NCBI RefSeq assembly: GCF_003311645.1
Contig: NZ_QEST01000236.1
Coordinates: forward strand, 1 to 64,000
DNA from: Streptomyces sp. PT12
GTDB lineage: Bacteria; Actinomycetota; Actinomycetes; Streptomycetales; Streptomycetaceae
Direction: 5' to 3'
DNA length: 64,000 bases
The translations under genes and the position numbers were made by a program. Under the pieces are notes generated by a model. That model ran no database searches and was not told the DNA's origin. It saw nothing but the letters and a program-made list of their open reading frames with translations. Positions 1-8,220 of this stretch are shown piece by piece. Position 1 is the first letter of the stretch, and every line of letters starts with the position of its first letter.

Positions 1-425
1 GTCGTCAATCTCCGCGGCGGTCCTCACTCTGGAGCGGCAGTACTGAAAGAGCTCAGTGACACCGCTGCCGACCACATCACCACCGCCCAACTTGCCCTGG
101 CCCAGTTGCCGAAGAATCACCGGCGTGGACGCCAGACGCTGATGCGTACCGACTCCGGCGGCGGCACCCACGAGCTGGTCGCCTGACTCGCCCAGCGGGG
201 CGGATGGCTGTCGTACTCGGACGGCAGGACCTCACCGACGCAGTCCACCAAGCCGTCCTCGAGGTTCACACCGCCGCGTGGACGGTGGCCGTCGAGCCCG
301 ACGGCGAGATCCGCGACGGTACCTGGGTCGCAGAACTCGACGGCGACGTCCTCAAGGGCTGGCCGAAGGGCGGCTGATCGTCCGCAGGGAAGGGCCACAC
401 CCCGGCGCGAGCCGGGGGGACCTGT
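1..425 (+). pseudogene. IS1380-family transposase remnant, cut by window edge
   Basis: The first frame is open from the window edge and carries a transposase-like stretch (QLPKNHRRGRQTLMRTDSGG) ending at an in-frame TGA at 184-186. The similarity then continues in other frames (VAELDGDVLKGWPKG near 320-375), so at least one indel plus stop codons have broken the gene. These motifs are typical of IS1380 (DDE) transposases. No terminal inverted repeat is visible. It is a dead insertion-sequence fragment; the 5' part lies outside the window. Confidence 0.7.
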
Positions 426-427
426 GC

Positions 428-665
428 AGGGAGCCGATCACCGGGGTGCACCAGGCCGAAGCTGAGGAGCGCCGCGATTTCGGAGAGAACGCTGAGCGTG
501 ATGACGTAGGTGATGTGGCCCGCGGTCGGCGAGAGTGGCTCGCCGCCCATGCCGTGGCCGATGACTGGTAGGCGCCACAGGCACATGGGGAGCGCCACGA
601 CTGGGATGGCGTGGGCGACCCGGTGGGCCAGGTAGGGGCGGGCGGCTCGGCCTCTGTCACGTTCA
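428..665 (-). pseudogene. truncated membrane protein fragment
   Basis: On the minus strand one frame reads a plausible membrane-protein segment: YLAHRVAHAIPVVALP, a Gly-rich turn, then a hydrophobic helix with ITYVITLSVLSEIAALLSFG. A stop lies just upstream of the segment and the downstream end runs into the transposase remnant, so both ends appear lost. I do not recognise the family. It looks like debris left beside the insertion sequence. Confidence 0.4.
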
Positions 666-1128
666 CGGCTTCAGCATGACCAGACCGTCACAGGGGGCGT
701 CTCGCCAGGAGGTGATCTCGACCCGTCGCGAGGGTGACGGCGGCACCACCCTCTCGGAGCACCCCACTCCTGAACGCCAGCGCGCCAGCGCTTGCCAGTG
801 ACGCGTGACTCCCGAATTGCGGCGCGTGAAAAAGGCCAGATCGCCGACACACAGCGTCGGCACACCTCCGCCACGAGCCCGCCGCAGAGATCCCGACCTG
901 GATCGCGGCCGGAGACTTCCGGGAGGTCAATTGTCCGCCGCCCCGCCCCTCCCCGGGGACACGGGCACGATGCGGGCGGCGGGGGCGGTGCGACGCGGGA
1001 TGTGTGGGGGTGCCGCCGCCGACCACGGTGAGCCGTGGTCGGCGGCGGCGTGGGCGAGGTGTGACGCGCCCCGAAAACGTTCAGAGCGCCTTGAGCCGCC
1101 TGAGTAGGTGGAGGCTGTCGGAGTTGAG
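666..1128. other. non-coding or decayed stretch
   Basis: No frame here has convincing codon structure or recognisable motifs. The GC-rich inverted sequence around 1012-1045 (cgccgccgaccacggtgag against its complement) could fold into a hairpin and act as a terminator for the minus-strand fragment that ends at 1129. Confidence 0.4.
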
Positions 1129-1332
1129 CTAGTACTCGACGAACTTGCCGTCCCGCATGAGGAGTGTGTCGGTTCCGGTGAAGGTGACGGCGGTGCCGGG
1201 CTCGGCGGTGGCACCGGGGAATCCGCCGGCGTAGGTGCCGGTGGCGGTCCAGCGCACGGACAGGTAGGCGCCGTCGATCACCGGCGGGACCTCGATGGCG
1301 AACTCCAGGTCGGAGGTCGGGGCGGCGGTCAT
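1129..1332 (-). pseudogene. SnoaL-like/ester cyclase C-terminal fragment with in-frame amber
   Basis: A 67-codon minus-strand frame resembles the C-terminal half of SnoaL-like polyketide-cyclase/NTF2-fold proteins: SVRWTATGTYAGGFPG, then VTFTGTDTLLMRDGKFVEY. Family members normally continue with a Trp and a short helix. Here the frame hits TAG at 1129-1131 and then reads on as LNSDSLHLLRRLKAL before the next stop, which fits a TGG-to-TAG change. The N-terminal half (about 50 residues) is also missing, so the gene is probably non-functional. A GAAAGG sequence precedes the ATG at 1332. Confidence 0.55.
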
Positions 1333-1399
1333 CAGAAGGCCTTTCGTCGAGGTGGTGGACGGGGGTGCGGGGTGCAGGGGCTGCTGGCCGGGGTGGCCC

Positions 1400-1747
1400 T
1401 CAGCGTCGCTGGACCCGGTGGATGGCGAGGAGGAGGAAAGCCGCCGCGGTGACGATGAGGGCGACGAAGCCCGGGTGGATGTCCTTCGACAGGCTCGGCG
1501 CGCCGTCGGGTCGGGTCTGCCAGATGACGAACGGGATGGCGTAGACGAGGGCCAGGATCGTGGCGGCCGCCTTGACCACCGTGTCGCGGGCCCGGGTAAG
1601 GGCGCCAACCAGCGTGATCAGGACGGGGACGAACGCGATGAAGGCGAATCCGGTGAGCACCAGGAGTGGCGCGATCCAGGCGGGGACGGTCACCACCAGA
1701 GGGGTGCGTCGCTCCTCGCGTGCGACGGTATCGGACGAACGTGCCAT
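1400..1747 (-). CDS. small integral membrane protein, 115 aa
   Basis: The predicted 115-residue protein has a charged N-terminus (about 20 residues), two hydrophobic helices (about 23-48 and 57-77) and a third near the C-terminus (about 93-110) before a basic tail. No enzymatic motif is visible and I do not recognise the family. It is transcribed divergently from the TetR-type gene at 1934, and the 186-bp gap carries a repeated ACGATCGT-like site, so it is the obvious candidate target of that regulator. Codon use is typical of the chromosome. Confidence 0.65.
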   Translation of the reverse strand: MARSSDTVAREERRTPLVVTVPAWIAPLLVLTGFAFIAFVPVLITLVGALTRARDTVVKAAATILALVYAIPFVIWQTRPDGAPSLSKDIHPGFVALIVTAAAFLLLAIHRVQRR

Positions 1748-1853
1748 GGCTGGTCTCCTTGGGGGCTTGTGCTTTCGCGTCCAACCGCTCACGGTCCTCG
1801 TGCGGGCCCGCGCGAGCGGTGCCGCGTGGACGAGGATCCCGGGCAAGCGAGCT

Positions 1854-1878
1854 AACGATCGTAAGGCTACGTTCGTAA
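1854..1878. promoter_or_regulatory. putative TetR operator
   Basis: Two 8-bp elements, ACGATCGT (1855-1862, a perfect palindrome) and ACGTTCGT (1869-1876), lie 14 bp apart, each followed by AAG. They sit between the divergent membrane-protein and TetR genes. This spacing and symmetry fit an autoregulatory TetR operator. Binding is inferred, not shown. Confidence 0.45.
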
Positions 1879-1933
1879 GTTCACGCCCGCAAGTGCGTTC
1901 CGTCGGTAAGCTTCGGAATGTAAGGTCACAAGG

Positions 1934-2593
1934 GTGAACGAAACCAACACGGCAGGCCCGGCCGCAGCAAAGCGGGCACGTGTACGCAATCGCCGCGGCG
2001 AGGGCGGCCGCCTGCGCGAAGAGATCATCTCCGCCGCCGCCGCACTCCTGGACGAGACCGGGGACGAGAAGGCGATCACCCTGCGGTCGGTCGCCCGCAA
2101 GGTCGGCATCGCCGCCCCGTCGATCTATCCGCACTTCCCCGACCAGCCGGCCATCATGCTGGCCGTCGTGCAGCGGGAGTTCGCCGCGCTGGACGCCTGT
2201 CTGCGCACTGCCGTGCGGGACGCCGGGGACGACCCGCGGGGCAGGCTGTACGCCCTCTGCCACGCCTACCTCGGCTACGCGCAGAGCCACCCCGAGCGCT
2301 ACCGCACGATGTTCGGCGGGCTGTGGATCCCGACGCTCGGCGACAGCTCCCTCACCGAGGAGGATCTGGTCAACCTCGGCGCGACGGCCATGCGGCTGCT
2401 CGCGGACGTGCTGACGGACTGCGTCTCGGCGGGCCAGTCCGCGATCACCGACCCGGAGCAGGACGCCGTCGCCCTCTGGGTCGCCCTGCATGGCCTCGCG
2501 CACCAGCACGCCGCGACGCGGATCTTCCCCTGGCCCGGGGAGCGCATCGCCGACACCCTCATCGAGCGGATCGCCCGCCTCCGGGACGCCTGA
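1934..2593 (+). CDS. TetR/AcrR-family transcriptional regulator
   Basis: This 219-residue protein has the TetR architecture. An N-terminal helix-turn-helix (about residues 28-75) contains REEIISAAAALLDETG and ITLRSVARKVGIAAPSIYPHF, followed by an all-helical ligand-binding/dimerisation domain. The C-terminal part (HPERYRTMFGGLW, ALHGLAHQHA) resembles the TetR_C domain common in actinobacterial WHG-type regulators. GTG at 1934 was chosen because the helix-turn-helix lies at normal distance from it and CAAGG precedes it. It probably represses itself and the divergent membrane gene. The ligand is unknown. Confidence 0.85.
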   Translation: MNETNTAGPAAAKRARVRNRRGEGGRLREEIISAAAALLDETGDEKAITLRSVARKVGIAAPSIYPHFPDQPAIMLAVVQREFAALDACLRTAVRDAGDDPRGRLYALCHAYLGYAQSHPERYRTMFGGLWIPTLGDSSLTEEDLVNLGATAMRLLADVLTDCVSAGQSAITDPEQDAVALWVALHGLAHQHAATRIFPWPGERIADTLIERIARLRDA

Positions 2594-2601
2594 CCCCTCC
2601 C

Positions 2602-3236
2602 GTCGCCGACCGGGACCCCGGGGCGCGTCTCGGCCTCGACCCGGTGGCGCTCGCGCCCGACCTTGACGCCTCCGCGCTGATCGGCTGGGAGGCGGCCGAG
2701 GAGCTGACGGGCGACGAGGTGCCGCCGTCCACGCTGTACGAGCGGTCGGAGGAGTCCGCCGTGGAGGAGGGCGCCGAACTGCTGCCCGCCACCGTCAACC
2801 CGGAGCTGCCATCGGAGGTCGTGATCTCCGGCCCCTCGGACGCGCTGGCGGCGCAGGAGGCGGCGGACGAGACCCTCACCACGCTGCTGCTCGCCCTCGG
2901 CGGGGTCTCGCTGCTGGTCGGCGGCATCGGGATGGCCAGCACCATGGTCATCGCGGTGCTCGAACGGCGCTCCGAGATCGCCCTGCGCCGGGCCCTGGGC
3001 GCCACCCGGGCCCACATCCGGCGTCAGTTCCTCGGCGAGTCGGTGCTGCTGGCAGGTCTCGGCGGGATCGGCGGCGCGCTCATCGGCGGCGGGGTGACCA
3101 TGGCGTTCGCCGCCAGTCGCGAGTGGCCGTTCGCCCTCCCCCTGTGGGTGCTCGGCGGCGCGGCCGGGGCGACCGTGCCTGTCGTCGCGTACCCGGCCGC
3201 CCGCATGCCCCGACCGCCGCCCTGTCCACGGCATAG
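2602..3236 (+). pseudogene. FtsX/MacB-type ABC permease C-terminal fragment
   Basis: Directly after the TetR gene, another frame reads the last ~210 residues of a MacB/FtsX permease: a periplasmic segment (PSEVVISGPSDALAAQEAAD), a TM helix (LLLALGGVSLLVGGIGMAS), the coupling-helix motif VLERRSEIALRRALGATRAH, and two further TM helices. There is no start codon or N-terminal half. Near 3203-3212 a one-base shift moves the natural C-terminus (PTAALSTA, TAG at 3234-3236) out of frame. The gene is therefore truncated and frameshifted. No ATPase partner is nearby. Confidence 0.75.
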
Positions 3237-3819
3237 CGGCGGGCCTTCGCCCCGTACGGAGCAGAGTCCGACAGATCGGGTGCGGCCGGGTCAACTCCTC
3301 AAGCACCGGTCTGCGACGTGACCCTGAGCTCCCTGGCCACCTTCACTCGGCCTCGGGTGCTCGGTTAGGCGCTACACCGGCGGGGGACGTCCTGGCGGGC
3401 CTGTCCCTGACCGAGGACGCCAGCGCACATCTGGCCCAGCTCGCGCGCGGCCAGGGCCTGCGCCCCTTTCGCGACCCGCACGTCGCGAACGGCGGTGAGG
3501 GCGAGGACTGATCGGCGACCCCGGCAGGGAAGACCGTCAGGCGGGTTCGGTGTTGAGGGCGCGCCCGGCGGGGCTGCGGGTGTGGAGCCAGGCGGGCAGG
3601 GCGGCCAGCGCCGCCACGGCACAGGGCGGTGTCCGGCAGAGAACAGGTCGGCGACTGCCCGCACAGCCGAAGGCCCATCGCCCGGCCACTGATCGCCTGC
3701 GATCCCTGACTGCCACGTCCTGGGAAGGGGCGGTGGTCCCCGCGGCGCGGTGTTCATCCCCCAGGTGTTCCCCAGAGGTGCAGGCTCGGCCGACTCTGGG
3801 CAGGAAGGCGCAGGTCAGA
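3237..3819. other. intergenic stretch without a recognisable gene
   Basis: Frames here are short and lack recognisable domains. One plus-strand tail (LAGLSLTEDASAHLAQLARG, about 3389-3509) has plausible codon structure and may be the C-terminus of a lost protein, but I cannot assign it. The stretch ends at the tRNA-Tyr-derived sequence. Confidence 0.35.
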
Positions 3820-3847
3820 GGTGGTGTGGCGGAGTGAGGCTGAGCCC

Positions 3848-3899
3848 ACTGTTAGATCTGCCGGCTCAGCCTTCCCAGGTTCGAATCCTGGCGCCGCCA
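3848..3899 (+). mobile_element. att-like site A: 3' part of a tRNA-Tyr gene
   Basis: The sequence matches the 3' half of a class II tRNA: remnant anticodon loop (actgttagatctg), long variable arm (CCGGCTCAGCC), T arm with GTTCGAATC, and acceptor strand cgccgcc plus A. The near-identical copy at 16904-16955 has loop CTGTAAA, i.e. anticodon GTA (Tyr), with an intact 3' anticodon stem. Upstream bases 3820-3826 (GGTGGTG) could still pair with the acceptor strand, but the 5' anticodon stem does not, so this is not a working tRNA. Integrases commonly use the anticodon loop to 3' end as att core. SLP1-type actinomycete elements use tRNA-Tyr. Confidence 0.7.
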
Positions 3900-4166
3900 C
3901 CCTGGTGAAGCGGCCTCTGACGCGCAAATAGATCGGTTCCAAGGTCATCAAGGGTCTGACGCCTTCGATTTGCCCGTCCCACGGTGGGCGGCGGAGCCGC
4001 CCTGGGTCGCTGATCTGCGAATACGCAGGCGGGGCCGTTCTCGTTCCATCGAACAATCCGCGGGCGCAATGCGCCCTATGTCCCACTCTGTTCCGCCGGA
4101 TTTCGCGTGCTGACCAGCGCGTGTGGGGTATTCGTGGACAGATCTGAGGAGTCCGATCGGCCTGAC

Positions 4167-4297
4167 TCAGGACCGTCGGTTGCCGTATGCGGTGATCTTG
4201 GCGTTGGTGGCGTCGTCGCTGTCGTCGATGAACTTCGCGTAGACCCGGAGCAGGACCGCGACGGTGTGTCCGGCCCGTTTGGCGACGGTCTGTGGAC
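4167..4297 (-). pseudogene. tyrosine integrase C-terminal remnant (copy A)
   Basis: The minus strand reads PQTVAKRAGHTVAVLLRVYA followed by KFIDDSDDAT and ends at TGA 4167-4169. This is the last ~43 residues of an actinobacterial tyrosine recombinase, including the AGH box and the catalytic Tyr in VLLRVYAKF. The rest is replaced at about 4298 by an unrelated sequence. It lies about 270 bp from the tRNA-Tyr fragment and points towards it, the usual int-att arrangement. An almost identical remnant occurs at 17132. Confidence 0.75.
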
Positions 4298-4530
4298 CCG
4301 CGCCGACGACCTCGCCGACATCCCGGGCGACCCCGTCACCAACGCCCTGGCCGCCTACAACGCCGGGCCCGCCGCCGTGCGCACCTTCGCCGGGCCGCCG
4401 CCGTTCCCCGAGACCCGCGACTACATCCACCGGATCAGGGAGCTCGTGCCCCGCTATCAGGCCGCCCTGATCGCCAGCACCGAAACGGTCGACGACTGCG
4501 CCTTCACCCTCCCCCGCCCCAACCCCCACA
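4298..4530 (+). pseudogene. lytic transglycosylase C-terminal fragment
   Basis: In the plus frame the sequence NALAAYNAGPAAVRTFAGPP is the SLT-domain signature AYNAGP, followed by PFPETRDYIHRIRELV and the linker DDCAFTLPRPNP. This is the end of the soluble lytic transglycosylase domain found in peptidoglycan hydrolases of actinobacterial conjugative elements. It lacks its N-terminal catalytic part and a start, and fuses to other sequence at both ends (integrase remnant on the left, repeated IclR tail on the right). Confidence 0.65.
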
Positions 4531-4670
4531 CCTGGACCAGCCACCAAGGCAGCCGCGGCCCACCTCAGCAGGCTCTCGACCACCGCCTGGGCGCCGACCA
4601 CCTGAGGCCGACTCGTCGAAGCCCTCGGCCCCTCACACAGATCGCCACCAGCTCCACCGACCTCCCCTTG
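4531..4670 (+). repeat. imperfect direct repeat, copy A (tail of an IclR-type gene)
   Basis: About 140 bp nearly identical to 18126-18277. In that second copy it is the end of an IclR-like reading frame (AAAHLSRLSTSAWAPIT, TGA) plus trailing sequence. Here the frame is no longer joined to the rest of the gene. Together with the att/integrase repeats it shows that both island edges derive from the same ancestral segment. Confidence 0.7.
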
Positions 4671-4700
4671 AACAGACGAGCTTTCTGGTGCTCAGTCGCC

Positions 4701-5403
4701 TCGTGCCCCCGCGGGTGCGGGGAGCGGCACCGTCAGCGCCTCTGACCAGCCCGGGAGGGGGGAACAACCCCGCGGGTGCGGGGAGCGGGCAGGGCCGGGC
4801 CGGGCCGAAGAGGATGAACAGAAACGGGAACAACCCCGCGGGTGCGGGGAGCGGTCTTCGATGCGGTCGGCCGCCGGCGGGCTGCCGGGAACAACCCCGC
4901 GGGTGCGGGGAGCGGGCCAAACCGATGCCTGTGTCAGCCAGTGCACGGGGAACAACCCCGCGGGTGCGGGGAGCGGCGGGGACGCCGAGAGGCCCGCGGC
5001 TGGGCGGAGGGAACAACCCCGCGGGTGCGGGGAGCGGCCCGGGGCGAGCGACGTGAGGGCGCCGAGAGAGGGAACAACCCCGCGGGTGCGGGGAGCGGGC
5101 GACGTCGATTGAGCCAGTGGCGTGGGACCGGGGAACAACCCCGCGGGTGCGGGGAGCGGCTGGAGAGGGCAGGTGACGCGGTGAAGAGTAGGGGAACAAC
5201 CCCGCGGGTGCGGGGAGCGGTCGGGCGTTCACCGGGCCACCTGCACCGGGTTGGGAACAACCCCGCGGGTGCGGGGAGCGGGCGGGTCGGGGTCACGGTG
5301 TGCTCCTGGTGGTGGGAACAACCCCGCGGGTGCGGGGAGCGGGCCGTGCTGCCGGTCACCACCGACCCGGTGCCGGGAACAACCCCGCGGGTGCGGGGAG
5401 CGG
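4701..5403 (-). CRISPR. CRISPR array 1 (type I-E), 12 repeats
   Basis: Twelve 29-nt repeats, plus-strand form GGGAACAACCCCGCGGGT then GCGGGGAGCGG, starting at 4701 (degenerate), 4760, 4826, 4887, 4948, 5009, 5070, 5131, 5192, 5253, 5314 and 5375. From 4826 on the period is exactly 61 (32-nt spacers). The spacer at 4789-4825 is 37 nt and the last one 30 nt. Read on the minus strand the repeat has the I-E hairpin CCCCGC-ACCC-GCGGGG. The degenerate repeat is at the left, so transcription runs leftwards from the AT-richer leader at 5404, in line with the cas operon. Confidence 0.97.
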
Positions 5404-5502
5404 AGGGGCTGACCTGCGGGTTTATTTCATGTGGAGGCCGTTTTTACTTACTTCCGGGGAAACGGTCATGGCGGGCCTTTCCCTCCGTATCGGCCGGCCG
5501 AT
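5404..5502 (-). promoter_or_regulatory. CRISPR array 1 leader
   Basis: This AT-richer segment lies between the first perfect repeat (ends 5403) and the end of cas2. It contains TTTAT starting 18 bases from the repeat and GTTTTTACTTACTTC starting 37 bases away. Both blocks recur at the same spacing beside array 2 (16518 onwards), which marks them as conserved leader elements for integration and/or the promoter. No -10/-35 pair is clear by eye. Confidence 0.7.
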
Positions 5503-5859
5503 TCACTTGCCGCCGAACCTTCTGCGTTTGGCTGCCTTGCTCCAGCCTGATGTCGGTGGCTCGTTGCCGGTGAGGGGACGGTCTCTTCGAGTGGGGCGGT
5601 GGATCAAGGTCAAGCCCTCGTGGTCCAAGGGGTGCCAGCCATGATCGTGGGTTCTGAAGGTGTAGCCCTGTTCGTTGTCGGCCTGGTGGGCGAGGAGTGC
5701 CCTGCCTTGGCCGACATAGGTGCGGACCTCGTCCCACAGGAGGTCTCGGACGCGGGCTGTGGGGGCACCGACGAAGACGCCGGGGGAGATCTCGAGAAGC
5801 CAGCGGGTGAGGAAGCCGCGGAGCCCGGCCGGGCAGTTGGTGAGGACGATGACGGTCAC
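5503..5859 (-). CDS. cas2: CRISPR-associated endonuclease Cas2 (I-E type)
   Basis: The 118-residue protein opens with MTVIVLTNCPAGLRGFLTRW, the beta-strand/helix start of the CT1978 (I-E) Cas2 subfamily. GVFVGAPTARVRDLLWDEV follows, and the C-terminal region contains a TFRTHDHGWHPLDHEG loop and a basic tail. With Cas1 it would form the spacer-integration complex. The GTG start at 5859 overlaps the cas1 stop (GTGA), so the two are translationally coupled. It is the last cas gene before the array 1 leader. The frame is intact, but its partner Cas1 is frameshifted. Confidence 0.92.
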   Translation of the reverse strand: MTVIVLTNCPAGLRGFLTRWLLEISPGVFVGAPTARVRDLLWDEVRTYVGQGRALLAHQADNEQGYTFRTHDHGWHPLDHEGLTLIHRPTRRDRPLTGNEPPTSGWSKAAKRRRFGGK

Positions 5860-6805
5860 CAGATGATCTCGTCTTCCGCGTGGTTGCGCCCGGCTTCGAG
5901 ATGGGTGTCCCGGTCGCCCTGGACGGTGACGCGGTCCTCGGCGTCGGAGGTGTCCCGCGTCCCTTCGTAGCGCAGCAGGGTCTTGATGTCCTGGACGCAG
6001 CGGTCGAGCAGGCGCGTCTTGTTGATGCGGTCGCGCAGTGCCCTTCGGGTGCGGGCGCCCATGTCGTCGTCGCCCTGGGCCGCCGCGTCGAACGCCGCAG
6101 GGATGGCGACATCCGTCTTGTAGAGGTCGGCGATGTCGAGGACGAAGGAACGCTCGTGCCCCGAGTGGACGAAGCCGAGGCCGGGTGAGCAGCCGAGGGC
6201 GACGACGACGGCGTGGGCGATGCCGTACATGCACTGGGCCGCCGCGGTGATGCCCTGGTTGGGCGCGTCTCCGGCCGAGAAGTCGCCGGGGTTGTACTCC
6301 CTGCGCTTCCAGGGACGCCGGTGCGCGCGGCTTCCCTGCGGTAGCAGTCCTTCAGGCGGCGTCCCTCGGCGCTGAGAAGCTCTTGCCGGGTGCGGCCCGA
6401 CGGGTCCTCGTCGGGGAAACGCAGCCGGTACATGTCGCGGGCGACGTCGAGGCGCGTGCGGCGGTTGGCCCAGAGGGTGGCCTGGGCCTCGACCAGGCCC
6501 GAGGACCGGGTGAGTGCGCGCCCTCCGGCGTAGAAGCGGACGCCGTGCTCGCCGACCCAGATGACTCCGGCGCCGCATTCGCCCAGGACGCTCATCGCCT
6601 GGTGGGTGACACGGGTTCCCGGGCCGAGCAGCAGGGTTCCGATGGTGGCGGACGGGATGTGGGTGACGCCTGCTGCGTCCTCGGCGGTGATGGCGTTGTC
6701 GTCGCGGTGGACGGTGCAGCGTTCGAGGTAGACGAAGGACAGCCGGTCCCCGACCCGGCTGAGCTCACGGGGAGTTGACGCTCTGCGTCGGCCGATGGTC
6801 GACAT
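5856..6805 (-). pseudogene. cas1: CRISPR-associated Cas1, disrupted by a one-base frameshift
   Basis: The N-terminal frame from ATG 6805 gives a normal I-E Cas1 start (LSFVYLERCTVHRDDNAITA; AGVIWVGEHGVRFYAGGRAL) through REAARTGVP near 6315. The expected continuation, WKRREYNPGDFSAGDAPNQG and the active-site region FVHSGHERSFVLDIADLYK, is in the next frame and ends at TGA 5856. One missing base at about 6314-6317 explains it; the repaired protein would be about 316 residues. As given, the first frame stays open to 5444 and yields a chimera lacking the catalytic His and Asp. Sequencing error, recent mutation and frameshifting are all possible. Confidence 0.88.
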
Positions 6806-6808
6806 GGG

Positions 6809-7516
6809 TCACCGGACCGGCGCGAGGGTCATCAGGCCGCAGCCGTATGCCTTGGCCTTGCCGAGGCCGTTGGTGAGGGTGCGGCGCAGCAGGGCCGGGT
6901 CGGTGATGCGCAGGCGGCCGTCGTAGGTGACCTGGGTGATGCTCACGCCCGGCCGCCTGTCCTGGCCCGGCTTGGTGAACTGGAGGGGGCGGTGGTCGCG
7001 CACGATCAGCTGGTGCTCGTCGCCCTCGGGCAGCAGCCGTTGTTCCTCGGGCTTGGCCAGGATCTCGAAGCCGTGCTTGTCCTGGCGGTCGAGGAGCCAA
7101 CGGGCCTGGTGGCGCGGGGTGAGGTGCGCGGTGCGTTTGGTCGGCTCGCCGTCTTTGCGGCGGATGCTGTGCACCGGGTTGGCGGTGAGCCGGAAGCCCC
7201 AGGTGGTGCCCGGCTCCAGGGCGGTGAGGAAGTCGTCGTAGCCGTAGGTCTGCCAGCCGGGCGCGTCGGTGGCGGCGGGCCAACCCGCCTGGTCCACCAG
7301 GTGGGTGAGGTCGGGGCGGAAGGGGCTGACGATGAAGAGCAGGATCTCGTCGCGGGGGTTGCGGTCAAGGCGCCAGAGTACGCGGGGCTTCGCGCCGTCC
7401 GCGGTGGGTGGGGTGGGGAAGGCCGCGTTCACCGCGCCGTGCAGCCGGTGGGGAGAGGCGAGCAGGTGCCGGGCGTCCCTGCGACGTGTGTTGACGCGGA
7501 AGCGGGTCAGGTACAT
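6809..7516 (-). CDS. cas6e: crRNA-processing endoribonuclease Cas6e (CasE/Cse3)
   Basis: At 235 residues this has the usual length and the Cas6e start MYLTRFRVN. A conserved His near the N-terminus (LLASPHRLHGAV) corresponds to the catalytic region, and the C-terminal glycine-rich loop GLGKAKAYGCGLMTLAPVR is the family hallmark. It would cut the repeat hairpin of pre-crRNA and stay in Cascade. The ATG at 7516 overlaps the cas5e stop by one base. Both arrays share the CCCCGC/GCGGGG stem and differ in the loop, so one Cas6e could process both. Confidence 0.93.
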   Translation of the reverse strand: MYLTRFRVNTRRRDARHLLASPHRLHGAVNAAFPTPPTADGAKPRVLWRLDRNPRDEILLFIVSPFRPDLTHLVDQAGWPAATDAPGWQTYGYDDFLTALEPGTTWGFRLTANPVHSIRRKDGEPTKRTAHLTPRHQARWLLDRQDKHGFEILAKPEEQRLLPEGDEHQLIVRDHRPLQFTKPGQDRRPGVSITQVTYDGRLRITDPALLRRTLTNGLGKAKAYGCGLMTLAPVR

Positions 7517-8220
7517 CAGCTCGTCCTCAGAGCGGCGGTCGGGTCGTGGGACGGTGGTGGCTCGTGGCCGGGCCGCTGTGGGTCGACGGAGGTGGTGGTG
7601 ACCGCGCGGAGGTCGTAACGGCGGTGGCGGGGGTCGAAGCTGAGCGGCGTGTCCCTGAGGGTGAAGTGCGGTGGCTCTCCCGGGGCGTTGTCGAGGAAGA
7701 TCTCCAGGGGGCGCTCGGCGTCGCGTCGGTGGCGGTACCAGTCGCTCGCGTGCCAGGGCTCGTCGCGGAGCGCCGTCAACAGGTCGGTATCCCTGCGGAC
7801 TCCGAGGTCGAGCGGCTCGGCGGGTGGGCAGGAGCGCCGTCCCAGGTAGGGGAGGAAGGCGGGGGTCAGGAGCGCCGTGTGCAGGGCGTCGACGAAGGAG
7901 GAGTCGCCCTCGAGGCCCGCGACGAACACGGCGTCCGCGAGGTAGAAGCGCTCTGACAGCGGCATGGCCTTGCCGGAGTCCGCGTGGTGGGCGGTCTGGA
8001 AGTCGCGCAGGCGGGTGCCGGGTTGGTCGACGCGGACGCCGAACCGCAGGGCGGCCAGGTCGGACAGGTCCGCGTCCCGCTCCCGGCCATCGGCCGCGGC
8101 GAGGAGGCCGAGCACGCCGCTCTTGGTCGGGGCGTTCTCCGTGGTGCGCCGGGCGAAGCGCCCCGCGGAGCCCCATGCCTGGAGGGGTCCGGCCAGCCGG
8201 AGCAGCAGGACGCTGGTCAT
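7516..8220 (-). CDS. cas5e: Cascade subunit Cas5e (CasD)
   Basis: The 234-residue product begins MTSVLLLRLAGPLQAWGS, the diagnostic Cas5 N-terminus, followed by RRTTENAPTKSGVLGLLAAA, typical of I-E Cas5. It contains the FLPYLGRRSCPP motif and a C-terminal variable tail. It would cap the 5' handle of crRNA in Cascade. ATG 8220 overlaps the cas7e stop (ATGA), and the stop overlaps the cas6e start, so the Cascade genes are tightly coupled. Confidence 0.95.
   Translation of the reverse strand: MTSVLLLRLAGPLQAWGSAGRFARRTTENAPTKSGVLGLLAAADGRERDADLSDLAALRFGVRVDQPGTRLRDFQTAHHADSGKAMPLSERFYLADAVFVAGLEGDSSFVDALHTALLTPAFLPYLGRRSCPPAEPLDLGVRRDTDLLTALRDEPWHASDWYRHRRDAERPLEIFLDNAPGEPPHFTLRDTPLSFDPRHRRYDLRAVTTTSVDPQRPGHEPPPSHDPTAALRTS

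Noticed and set aside
3820-3899. Possible complete tRNA-Tyr gene
   Set aside because: The acceptor strands could pair (GGTGGTG with CGCCGCC), but the D arm and 5' anticodon stem do not form and the anticodon loop is altered, so only an att-like 3' fragment is called.
4633-5573. Open frames across CRISPR array 1 with repeating NNPAGAGSG or RSPHPRGCS peptides
   Set aside because: They are translations of the 61-bp repeat-spacer period, not genes; the same applies to array 2.
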